Translations under genes and position numbers: made by a program
Origin: Penicillus capitatus
Taxonomy: Eukaryota; Chlorophyta
DNA: 64,000 bases
Direction: 5' to 3'
Assembly: GCA_965649825.1 (NCBI GenBank)
Contig: OZ287712.1
Location: forward strand, 347,708 to 411,707
In this document: one piece after another, positions 44,199-55,448 of the stretch
Position numbering within the stretch: the stretch's first letter is position 1
How the letters are laid out: every line of letters starts with the position of its first letter
Notes under the pieces: generated by a model
Seen by the model: the letters and a program-made list of their open reading frames with translations, nothing else
Database searches by the model: none
What the model was told of the DNA's origin: nothing

Positions 44199-44324
44199 CT
44201 ATGTCAGCGACCGTGACGCCTTCAATGGATGACACGGAAACGGCAGTACTGGCAGCAGAGGAAGTTATCGCGTGTGGCCGTCGTGGGATGGCTCTCCGTT
44301 TCTTGCATTTCGGTCGCGTCGAAA

Positions 44325-45499
44325 ATGCGCTTCGAAATGAAACAAATGACGCGGTGGCGACACAGGCGAACGGGACGTGTCTACTGCCATGGTGCCGCAC
44401 AGACGACGCGCGTGTCGCAGCATCGGTCCCCATGTTGCACACGGGATGCACAGACAGTCCTGCAGCGGCAACAGCAATGCCAGACGACGCGCAGCCAGGC
44501 GACGCAAACGTGGCGCGATCTGTACAACGACACGCGGCGCGATGTCCTCCGCCCTATCCGTATCGTCGAACCATGCGTAAAGTATGGGGAGACGGGGTGG
44601 GTGCGCAGGTGGATACTACGAAACGGCGGCGGATTATCATGCTCGACGCGGAAAGGCCGCCCTGATGATTCAACGCTGGGTTCGAGGGCATCTCGGACGA
44701 AAACGCGCAGCGGAATGCCGCCGTCTGCGAATCGAAGCAGCAAAGGCGGCGGAAATGCAACGTCTCGAAAACGAACAGATCGAAGAGCGACGTGTGAAGG
44801 AAGAGCGACGGTGGCGTATGCATCCAGAGACACTGGCAGACTTTGCACTGCTCCGTGCCGAACTGCGACGCTGGGCGAGCGAGGTATCGCAACGGTTTCG
44901 CCTTCGAGTGGCCGAGAACTGGCGGTTAGGAAATGGAGACGATCCGACGTGAAAGCGTCTCGGAAGACGAGGCGCAGGAACGCCGCGTCGATCTTACCCA
45001 TCGCTGGACGCGTTTTCACCAAACCCTCGAACGCCTGGAGCATTCTCGACGTCGCCCCATCGCTTTCCCTCGCCGTTCGGTCATTTCTCGTGAGTCTAGG
45101 ACACAAGACGGCGCAGCGTCGTCCGATGCTGCTGTTGCAACGTGCGGCGGCGGCGGCGAGGTGGAAAAAGCAACGACGCGAAGGTGTCATGTATGTGGAA
45201 ACGGCAGAGACGTTGCATTGGAAAAGACAGCTCTCACTCTTTCAATCCCTCTGTGCTCGACAGCCAACGTCTCAGCAACGTCTCACTCTTTTGCAACAGC
45301 TGGACGAGCTTTTCCAGCACCACACCTGTCACATCTCCCATCTCATTCACCGCGAGATCGACTATCTCCGACGGTATCTCCCTGTGCGCTGTATAAAAGG
45401 GCTGAGGTGGGCATGGATGGCAGCGGTCTCTGCACCAAAGGCGTTCGGGCACAACTGGAAAACGCTGTCTTTGACGCTTTGGTTTCTGATGTGACGTGA
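44325..45499 (+). CDS. IQUB: IQUB-like ciliary protein (IQ motif), short form
   Basis: Similar to the central and C-terminal part of IQ and ubiquitin-like domain protein, a radial-spoke/axonemal component. Blocks: TRWRHRRTGRVYCHGAAQT, CTRDAQTVLQRQ, ARRGKAALMIQRWVRGHLG (IQ motif, near 44670) and HREIDYLRRYL near the C-terminus. The exon junction at about 44568-44616 joins VLRPIR to GGYYETAADYH; another at about 44884-44929 joins WASE to EMETIRRE. The N-terminal ubiquitin-like domain is not visible: only about 130 bp separate this ATG from the divergent MAP1 gene. Exons between 45060 and 45420 are approximate. Confidence 0.7.
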
Positions 45500-45660
45500 C
45501 ATAGAGGCCACGTGTCAGCGTCGTCCCGTTGATGTGATTTGAACACCGCACGCACCGTTCTTTTGGACACCGCTTTTATTACGCCGCTCTTTACGCGGCC
45601 GTATCCTCAGTTGTAAGGATTTTACGTCGCAGAGTGTTTTTCTCACAAGCTCATGCGTGA

Positions 45661-47908
45661 ATGGAGACGACGTTGACGGACACAGCGGAGCCACCCGATA
45701 TTACCACCGAGGTAACATCCGAGCAGCGCGTTTACGTCTCTCATCCATCTACGGTCGATTCAGAGACCTGCTCAGGTTCCGCATTTCGACGCCTATCAAT
45801 ATTCCTTCTTTACCTCCTCCAACCCCAATGCCCTTGGAGAACTTGAATACGAGACAGGCCTCGAGGTGCGTTACGTCTGTTATCTTGGCTGTCGTCAGGG
45901 GCGTTGGTTGGTACGTGCGTAGGAGGGCGTCGTAGCCCCACCCGAGGAGACTTTCTTTGACTGCGCCGATAGTGACGTGACACCATCTTTGACATTTGAG
46001 ACGTTCGATGAAATCGAACAGAAGGCGACCAAGTCTATGATGGGACCCAGTTCCTCCATCCGTTCACCCAAGGACGCCCAGCGACCCGTGCTGCTGGTCG
46101 AGGAACTGGAGAAACAGTTTCAAGCGGCATCTCTGAAACCCGCTCCTCCATTGACTGTCTCGGAACTGGAGGCACAGATGTACGGTGCAGCGGCGGCTGC
46201 GGCGGCGGATGAAACGGAATCGCATTCCGTTGGATGGCAGCCTCCGCGTTTTGCGCAGCATCCTGGCGATGGGCTGCTATTGAGGGCATCGCTGATGGGA
46301 CAGCAGCCATCGACTATTCCTTGGCTGCGTCCTTCGCCACAATCTGCCTCGCTCCTCAGCTCCTTGACGCAAGTTTCGTCGCAGCTCGGCAGCAGTGGAA
46401 GCAGTGTACAGGGATCCTCACTGTTCATGAGTGATTTTCAGTCGACCGGTTTTGCATCGATCTCACCGAGTCTGCTGCGTTCGCAAGAGAGTCATCTAAC
46501 AGGCTATGGCGGCGGCGGCGGCGGCGGGAGTCTGGGACTGAATGCAGATCTCTCAATGTTTACTGGCGGAAGTCACACTCAGAAATACAAGTTCATGACA
46601 GCAAGCGAAATCGAGAAGATTCTGGCTTGCCAAGTGCAGAACACACATGTACAGAATCCTTACTCGGACGACTATTACTACCATGCCTTCATGAAAAAGT
46701 ATCGCCGCGGATCTGTGCGATTCTCTCCATTGTCTATTAAGGAACTGGAGCATCAGGAGCAAAACATGAAGGCAGAAGTGAAATTTGCGGATCTGCAGGG
46801 ATTGGGCAAGATTCCGTTCTCCAATCTGAGAACGCCGCGTCCTCTCATCGATTTCCTGGACAACGAATCGCTCGCCAGTGCCGAAGAGGAAGCCGGCTTA
46901 CAGAGCATCCAATGGGAGTACATCCGTTTGGCCCAACGAGCTCAGGCCATGCACGCACGAAAGCTGATCGAAGACGCCATGTGTCTGTTGCTAGAAGTGG
47001 ACGACGTCGATCGTCTGGCCATGTCCGAATGCGGCAAGATAGATCTACGCAAGCTGGCTGCCAGAAGACGCGATCTCATCGGCAGCATCGTCGCCGCCTT
47101 TCGGATTCCGTCCACTCCGGAGGGCGTGGCTTCGGGTGGACGCTTTAACGGCGATGGCGTTTTTCTTCGTTTGATGTCTATTGCCAAGGGACGATCACTG
47201 TTGGCCAAGCTTCTGAACGTCTTGGTGCCGCCGCGTCCCTTTCAGGCACTGCCGACCGATACCAAACCGCTCTCGCACATTTGCTGGACGACATTGCGCA
47301 ACATCCGAGCACTGTTCGGTCCGACAACGTGGATCACGAAAGCGGGAATCGATGTCGATCTGCCGACGCTTTCGGCAGAGACCAGCAAAATCGCTGTCGG
47401 TTTGAAAGAAGTGATCTTGACGCTTAAATCTGCCACCGATGTGTGCAAAGCGTTCGAGGCCTTAGCAAAGGGCGATCTGATGTCATCGGACGGTTCCGTC
47501 GTGACACCCGAAGAGCTCCTTCTGCCGTTTCTTCCACCAAATCACGTCCCTGGATGCAAGACGGGCATTTGGCTGGAGGCCGTTCTGGTGGCTTTACTGC
47601 AGCGTGCTCTGGAAGTCGGCTTGGCACAGCGCATCAGCTTTACCCATACGATCGGCGCCTATACCGATTTTGAACTGATGAAGAAGTGGGAATGGGTGTT
47701 CGGGGTTCTGTACGGAGCGGTAACAGCGCATCTGAAGATCTTGGTGCAGGTGCATCGTGTAGCTAAGGAGCGCAATCAGCCCCAGGCGCTGGAGTATGCT
47801 AAGGGACTCCTGGGCAAAGATCTGTTGAGTGCCACACTTATGCTCTGCGACCAACTGCAGTTCTCTAGTGTGAAACAGATTGTGAATGCTTTGTTGGAGT
47901 GGTCGTAG
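45661..47908 (+). CDS. PAT1: PAT1-family mRNA decapping activator
   Basis: P-body protein that bridges deadenylation and decapping with Lsm1-7 and Dcp. First exon 45661-45711 (METTLTDTAEPP...), intron 45712-45775, then VPHFDAYQYSFFTSS. The long last exon has an acidic/Pro-rich N-terminal region with VEELEKQF and TVSELEAQM, a poly-Gly run, the DDYYYHAFMKKYRRG block (near 46670) and the helical C-terminal domain, including LIEDAMCLLLEVDDVDRL, RLMSIAKGRSLLAKLLNVL and ALLQRALEVGLAQ. The intron after 45865 is uncertain. Functionally linked to XRN1, also in this window. Confidence 0.8.
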
Positions 47909-48025
47909 TCAACAAGGTACGACTCGATGATCCCATATGTGGCGTGGCTCTGTGACGCTGCTGCATTGTAAAACAACAATCTTATCATCATGAGATGATC
48001 ATTTCGACGCGATTGACGACTCGAA

Positions 48026-49925
48026 ATGGCGCCACCTGCGAAACAGAAGACCGGCGATACTTACAAGTCTGGCGTTGCTGGACGCAGCGACGTGAGGGTG
48101 TGTATGTTCGTGTGTTTGGGTTTGTAGAGACGAGTCGAAGCGACGCGACGTTCGTTCGGCGAATATCGAATCGGCCAAAGCGCTTGCGGATGCGGTGCGA
48201 ACGAGTCTCGGGCCGCGAGGGATGGACAAGATGGTGTGTTCGTGCGGCGGCGGCGGCTGATTAGAAGTGTGAGAAAGTGTGATGTAGGTCTCGAGTCCAG
48301 AAGGCGTGCTGATCACAAACGACGGCGCGACGATTCTCAACAAAATGAGCGTCACACAACCGGCGGCGAAGATGCTCGTCGAGTTATCCAAATCACAGGT
48401 CGCACGATGCCGAACGCAGCGACGGTGGGAAGGCTGCCGTATAGGATGTGGTGGCGGGAGACGGGACGACGTCTGTGGTGATCATCTGTGGCGCCTTGCT
48501 GCGCAAATGCTCGGATCTCTTGGACAGAGGCATCCACCCCAGCGTCATCTCCGATGCCTTTCAGAAAGCGGCAATCCGGGCGTGCGAAGTCCTGACCCAG
48601 ACAGCCATTCCCGTGGATCTGGGTGACAAGACAGCGCTCATTCAAGCGGCCAATACGTTACGCGCCTGCTCGACGTCTCACTCTTTAAAAGAGTGAGATC
48701 GATTGTAGATCGCTCAATAGCAAAGTGGTGGCGCAACATGCGTCGCTGCTATCGCCCATGGCAGTGGACTGCATTCACAAGCTCCGTTCGGACAAAAGCC
48801 AGACAGGGTACACACATCTCACACATAACATCGGCTATCTCACTCTTTGCGATGTGTGACAGGCTGGATCTAAAGAATGTGAAAGTGGTGTCGAAGCTCG
48901 GCGGTATGTTGGAAGATGCAGAGCTGGTGGACGGTATGCTCTTCGATCAGAAATCTGCAAAGGGCGCCAGTGGACCCACACGTGTGACCAATGCCAAAAT
49001 CGCTCTGATCCAGTTCTGCATCTCGCCTCCGAAGACAGACCTCGAAAACAACGTCATCGTGAGCGACTACCAACAGATGGATCGCATTCTGAAAGAGGAA
49101 CGCAATTACATCCTCCAAATCGTCAAGAAGATTCGTGCGGCCGGCGTCAACGTCCTCCTCATCCAAAAATCGATTCTGAGAGATGCCGTCACCGATCTCT
49201 CCCTGCACTACCTCGTCGGCAGTGACTCGAACGAAAAGAGCGCGATCGGTGTTCTCTAGGCGAAAGCGAAGATCATGGTGGTGAAGGATATCGAGAGGAC
49301 GGATGTGGAATTCGTGAGCAAGACGTTGGGATGTCTGCCGATTGCCCACGCAGATCACGTGCGTCCGGAGAAGCTCGGATCGGCGGATCTGGTCGAAGAG
49401 GTGTCGATCGGACGCAATCGCGTCGTTCGCGTGACCGGTATCAAGAATCCTGGCCCGACAGCGACCGTCCTGCTGCGCGGTTCCAACAAGTTGATCATCG
49501 AAGAGGCCGAGCGATCGCTGCACGACGCCTTGTGTGTTGTGCGCTGTTTGGTGCAAAAGAGTTTTCTGGTGGCTGGCGGCGCCGCCCCCGAGATGGAAGT
49601 GACACATCAGCTCACGCAATGGGCGAAGACGCTGCCAGGGATGGAACAGATTTGCGTGCGGAGCTTTGCGGAGGCGCTGGAAGTGATTCCGTATACCCTG
49701 GCAGAGAACATCGGACTGAATCCCATCGAGAAACTCTCGGAGCTGCGCAATCGGCATGCCAAGGGAGAAGTCCATGCCGGCATCAATGTCAAGAAGGGTA
49801 TCATTTCGAATATGATCGATGAGAATGTCGTCCAGCCTCTCCTCGTCAACACCAGTGCGATCACGCTGGCCTGCGAGACGGTGCGCATGATTCTCAAGAT
49901 CGATGATGTCGTGTTAACGCGTTGA
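48026..49925 (+). CDS. CCT4: T-complex protein 1 subunit delta (CCT4)
   Basis: Subunit of the cytosolic group II chaperonin TRiC/CCT, which folds actin and tubulin. ATPase motifs are [10 protein letters not shown] (near 48210) and [12 protein letters not shown] (48440). Other delta-type blocks: [64 protein letters not shown]. Six introns; 48657-48708 contains a near-perfect palindrome and 48808-48862 has both CTCACTCTTT and a GTGTGACAG end. Complete from ATG to stop. Confidence 0.95.
48657..48708 (+). other. Intron with near-perfect 23-nt palindrome
   Basis: Bases 48676-48698 form an inverted repeat with 11-nt arms (TCTCACTCTTT and AAAGAGTGAGA) around one central base. Phase 2; its removal gives AANTSLNSKVV, as in other CCT4 proteins. 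Confidence 0.85.
48808..48862 (+). other. Motif-bearing intron in CCT4
   Basis: Begins GTACACACATCTCACAC, contains CTCACTCTTTG and ends GATGTGTGACAG. Confidence 0.75.
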
Positions 49926-50045
49926 GAAAGGCGGCGGCAACAGACGTCACATCACGATCGGCGAGTCCTGTAAGAAACGTCGTGTCAAGGCATGATCGGT
50001 GTTCCAGACGTGTTGAGCACGGCGACGCCGAAACGTCACATCAAC

Positions 50046-50320
50046 ATGAATGCAGTCGTACGTCTGTATCGCGAGCTCTTCCGCATGACGCGTCGTCTGC
50101 CGCCGGAGTCGTGGCCGTACTATCGCCGTTATCTCCGCGAGAATTTCGAGACGCACCGCGAGGAGGACGATCCGTCGCGCATTCTCTTTCTCTTAGACAA
50201 AGCGCGTCAACACGCCGAATGGATCTTACAACAGTACGGCATCGTTTCTCATTCTTTTCAATGTGTGATGATGATGTGACAGCCGCCGCCGAGGCCAGCA
50301 AAATTAACACACCATCCTAA
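50046..50320 (+). CDS. LYR-motif protein (LYRM9-like), 76 aa
   Basis: Small mitochondrial adaptor family that binds the acyl carrier protein and assists Fe-S or respiratory-complex assembly. Exons 50046-50238 and 50283-50320. The start MNAVVRLYRELFRMTRRLP places LYR at residues 6-8; PYYRRYLRENFETHR and ARQHAEWILQQY follow, as in LYRM9. The 44-nt intron needs a GC donor to give QQYAAAEASKINTPS and a stop; using the adjacent GT would run the frame into the neighbouring gene. Total length agrees with animal LYRM9 (about 78 aa). Confidence 0.78.
50239..50282 (+). other. GC-AG intron in LYR-motif gene
   Basis: Begins GCATCGTTTCTCATTCTTTT and ends GATGATGATGTGACAG, combining the CTCAnTCTTTT motif with the GATGTGACAG end. 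Confidence 0.65.
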
Positions 50321-50396
50321 CTACGCTACCCTAACAACCGAGCCATACGTTCGTCTCGTCTTCGGTCATCATATATCCGCCACATGGTATCCCCCA

Positions 50397-50818
50397 TTAA
50401 CCCGACTTGAACAAGAGCACCGCGATTTGACCTGAAGCGCAGCTTCGCCGCCAGGTCCAAGGAAAAGACATTACCGATGTAGAAATAGATGAAGTGCTTG
50501 GTCTCATGTGTGACAAACGAACCTACATACAGCGACGTCGAATTCTATGGGGGATGATGAGGAAGGCGGCCGACCGAAGTTGCGCCCGACGATACAGTGC
50601 CACGTGGGATTGAACTTCTTATCGAATTCCTTTTTGATATACGAGGCAATATCGCGTTCGAGATTGAACTGGTCAAGGGCCTGTCATGGCAGAAACGTCG
50701 TCGTCAGCACCGGCGACGCATTGCCCTCGACAGCGACCTCCGTTGCGCGTTCTATCGCCTCGCACTGCATTTCTTCGCTCATGTCTGCATTCTTGACGAT
50801 CGCTTTCTTGTCCGCCAT
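50397..50818 (-). CDS. DYNLL: Dynein light chain LC8 (DYNLL), 89 aa
   Basis: Homodimeric hub protein of cytoplasmic and axonemal dynein and radial spokes. Four exons (50818-50738, 50680-50575, 50522-50475, 50431-50397) give exactly the canonical 89 residues. Sequence blocks: [52 protein letters not shown] and IAVLLFKSG. Divergently arranged with an LC8 paralogue starting at 50997. Near-invariant, so presumably the main LC8 of the cell. Confidence 0.97.
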
Positions 50819-50996
50819 GATAGCGCTGCCTGAGGATCGAAATAGGTCGGAATGGTCGTGGACAGGCGAGTGGACGAGTCAACGCGCCGCGTGCCGTTCG
50901 TTTAATGACCGACTGGTACAGATGGCCGCCATTAATGCATCCATTTTGGCTTCATTATCGCATCCGCTGTCGATGGGCGTTCCTGCTGATTCTGCG

Positions 50997-51450
50997 ATGA
51001 CGTCGTTAGACAAAGACGCTGTTATCAAGAGCGTGGATATGTCGGAGGATATGAAATACCAAGCAATCGAAGTCGCTAAAGAAGTGCGTCCCGGACGCGG
51101 CGCGAACGTACCAACACAACCGATATAACGAAGGGCTCCTGTGTTAGGCGCTTACCGAACAAACTGTCGAGAAAGACGTGGCGGCGCATATCAAGAAGCG
51201 TTTTGACACGTTGTATGGCCAAACCTGGCACTGTATTGTTGGCAGGAGTTTCGGTATGTCTCCTTCGAACCTTCGCCTGGCATGCTGACGTGAGTGCCGC
51301 CCGACAGGGTCCTTTGTCACTCACGAAGCCGGACACTTTATCTACTTCTATATGCGTATGTTTGTGCACCTGCATCATGCTGTGATGTGACAGGTATCTG
51401 TTGCCCTAGGTCCAAGCAAACAAGCATTCCTCCTCTTCAAGGCTGGGTGA
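50997..51450 (+). CDS. LC8-like dynein light chain paralogue, 93 aa
   Basis: Exons 50997-51083, 51148-51253, 51308-51355 and 51410-51450. It shares three intron positions with the canonical LC8 on the opposite strand, so the pair arose by inverted duplication. Blocks: [43 protein letters not shown]. The last exon is altered: [13 protein letters not shown] replaces the usual [11 protein letters not shown], two residues longer. An upstream in-frame ATG near 50922 would add 25 residues. An alternative acceptor at 51393 for the last intron does not keep the frame. Confidence 0.9.
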
Positions 51451-51568
51451 AGTGCAGACGCCATAGGATGCGTCGGTATAAAAGATGAAAAGACGTGACG
51501 CTGAGCGATAATAAGAATGAAGATACACAGATGATTATGTGTGTAAAGGGTGACAGACACGGACGGCA

Positions 51569-53286
51569 TTAAAGACGTTGGATTTCTTCATCTGAAGGGA
51601 TGTCTCCTAGATTCTGTGGTACAGTTGGCTGTGAGGACATTTCGATCTCGATCGTGTCATCGAGCGCTTTGCCCATCGTTTCGACAGGGATAAAGTAAAC
51701 GGCTGTCCAGGCAACCAGGCACAAAAGGGAAAAGAGTATTTCCACGACCGTTGCGTGACCTTCGTCCACCAGATGCACGGCAAAGAGTGGCGCCGCCAAG
51801 CCGCCAAAACGCGAAAACGCATTGCAGATGCCCATACCGAATGTCCGAACGTCCGTGGGGAACAGCTCAGGGGTATAGACGAAGAGCGCATTGAAGGAGC
51901 CCGTGATGGATGTCCGTGCAGCAAAGAGAAGGGCTGTCTGGTAAATATCGCTTCCACTGAGCGCGAGTGGCCACAAAGACATCGCACTCGCAAAGAGAAA
52001 GATCAGCATCGTCCGGCGGCGGCCGAAACTGTCGATCGTGAAAAAACAGATCGTAAATCCGACGGTCTCCGCCGCCGTATCGATAAAGATCTCAAGATAG
52101 TCGCTCTCTTCTAACTCCAGCTCGCCATCCGCCGAGCACTCTTCAGCTTCCTTGGACTGGAGCTCGGTCGTGAGCAGGACGATGCCGTAGTACATCATGG
52201 CATGGACGAACCAGGTGACGAAGAGCAGCAGGGTCCGTCGGATCAGGGCACTGGACACCAGTCTGCACACCATTCCCCGTTGTCACGTATTCGCTCAAAA
52301 GAGTGAGAAGAGTGACGCACTCGGCGAGGCCACGGAACATGCCAGACGTCACTTTTTTGACGTGATAGTTAAAGTTCTTCGGTTCTGTGCTGACCGTCGG
52401 CGGCGTTCGGACCATCAGTTTGCCGGCGGGCAACTCCTTGCCGTTCAATTTGGCAATCCGTGCCAGAACACGCTCGGCGCGGAGCTGTTTGCCTTTCAAC
52501 GCCAGAAATCTCGGCGATTCCGAGAGGAAAGGAAAGAAGAGGAGGAGAACGACGAAGGGGATGGTGGAAATGCCAAGCAGATATCTCCACCCCAACGATG
52601 GCAGAACAGCCCAAGCCAACGCGGCTTCGGCCAAGGCACCGATCGTCCAGAACGCCTGTACCAGAATGGCAAAGCGACCCCTCTGCTCCGTGGGGACAAA
52701 TTCCAGAAACAGACTGAAAGCCACGTGCAGGCCGCCGATGCCTAACCCCACCAGTCCACGGAAGATCAACAGACCCTACGTCACTCTTTTGTCACACGTT
52801 GATAGAGAGAGCCGAAATCCGACGGTGTAGTTCGGGGCAGCCGCCGAGGCAAAGCCCCAGATGGCAGTGAAAATGGCCGGGGCGAGGAATCCGATCTTGC
52901 GGCCTTCGCTGTCTCCGAGGACACCCCAAAGGTATGCACCGATGAACATCCCCACGAAGACGACGCTCGTAATCGCTCCCTTCTCCATCGAACTGAGATT
53001 CCATTCGCAACTTGCCTGTGGACAGACGACATTGTTGGTGGCCTCTCTGGCGTTGTGTTGCTGGCGAGGCCGTCCGTCTTACCGAAGGAGCCAGAAATGA
53101 CAGTAACATCATTTCCATGGCATCACACATCCAGGCAAAGCCAACGTAGAGAAGGAGAAGCCATTGGTATCGACCGACGCCTGCGGCGCTGAGAGCTTCG
53201 TCAATGGTGTAGGTCCCAATGGAAGAGGAGACGGGGGCGGCATCCGATGCCTCGGTACGGATGAGACGGCCTTCTTCTTTTTCCAT
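51569..53286 (-). CDS. SVOP: SVOP/SV2-type major facilitator transporter
   Basis: Twelve-helix membrane transporter related to synaptic vesicle 2-related protein; substrate unknown in most protists. Start ATG 53286. Blocks: YTIDEALSAAGVGRYQWLLL, WMCDAMEMMLLSFLAP, ASCEWNLSSMEKGAITSVVF, GLVGLGIGGLHVAFSLF, ESPRFLALKGK, and a large Glu/Asp-rich loop between helices 7 and 8 as in SVOP. The C-terminal tail is acidic. Introns 52263-52320 (CTTCTCACTCTTTTG) and 52776-52823 (AAAAGAGTGACGTAG at its 3' end) carry the motif in opposite orientations. Shares a 109-bp divergent promoter with glutamate dehydrogenase. Confidence 0.92.
52263..52320 (-). other. Motif-bearing intron in SVOP
   Basis: Sense strand begins GTGCGTCACTCTTCTCACTC and continues TTTTG: the motif is doubled. 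Phase 2. Confidence 0.75.
52776..52823 (-). other. Intron ending in the inverse motif
   Basis: Sense strand ends GTGTGACAAAAGAGTGACG then TAG; the CACTCTTTT motif is in the inverse orientation next to the 3' splice site. Joins PNYT to GLLIFRGLVG. Confidence 0.75.
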
Positions 53287-53395
53287 CTAGGACAGGCGCA
53301 AGGCACAGACAGACACGGACGACCTGTCGCGTCTTGTCATGCTTGTCGTCGTAATGAAAGCATTTTGGCCATCTTTGAGGTGCTTTGCTTTGGCG

Positions 53396-54886
<1,491 letters not shown>

Positions 54887-55448
54887 CATATCCATCGTAC
54901 CATCCAAAACGATCATCTATGGACGTATGACTTGCCGAGAGAATCGCCTTTGACGCTTCTCTATCTGTTCAGCAACAATGTAAACGTCACATCACATCCG
55001 CCGCCTCTCGGGCGTTTCTGGCAGATCATAGCTGCAGTGTATGTGGACCGTCGCTCTTCCATCTGCGAAACGCGTCGAGGTGTCGTCGCGCTGGGTCGTT
55101 TTTTCAAAGATCTCGCTTTTTGCAAGCAGTAACAATCGCTTCGAGATACAGCGTTAGCCAGTCATGCCTTCGGACTATTCCTGCAACACTTTCGACAACA
55201 GAGGCGGTTTCCTTTATTCAGAACAAAAAAATCACCGCCTCTATCCATGAATCTCCCTTCGCACCAAAGATCTGCCGCCTCTCGTGTCGCGATGTCCAGC
55301 GAAATCTTGATTCGAGTCCAAACGACGGAAAACGGCAACAGAAGCTCATCCGTCACGACCGATATAAAACAAACGACGGGCACTGCACGCGCTCACAGTG
55401 CTTATTGAAGTTGAAAGAGCAAAGAATTATTGGTTCACGAGATATGCT
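54887..55448. other. Convergent intergenic
   Basis: Between the 3' ends of glutamate dehydrogenase and the first GH17 gene. Contains GTCACATCACATC at about 54987. No coding exon recognised. Confidence 0.5.

Noticed and set aside
45977-47908. Assignment of this gene to nucleoporin Nup93
   Set aside because: First impression from the long helical C-terminus; the VEELEKQF, DDYYYHAFMKKYRRG and LMSIAKGRSLLAKLL blocks fit PAT1 better.
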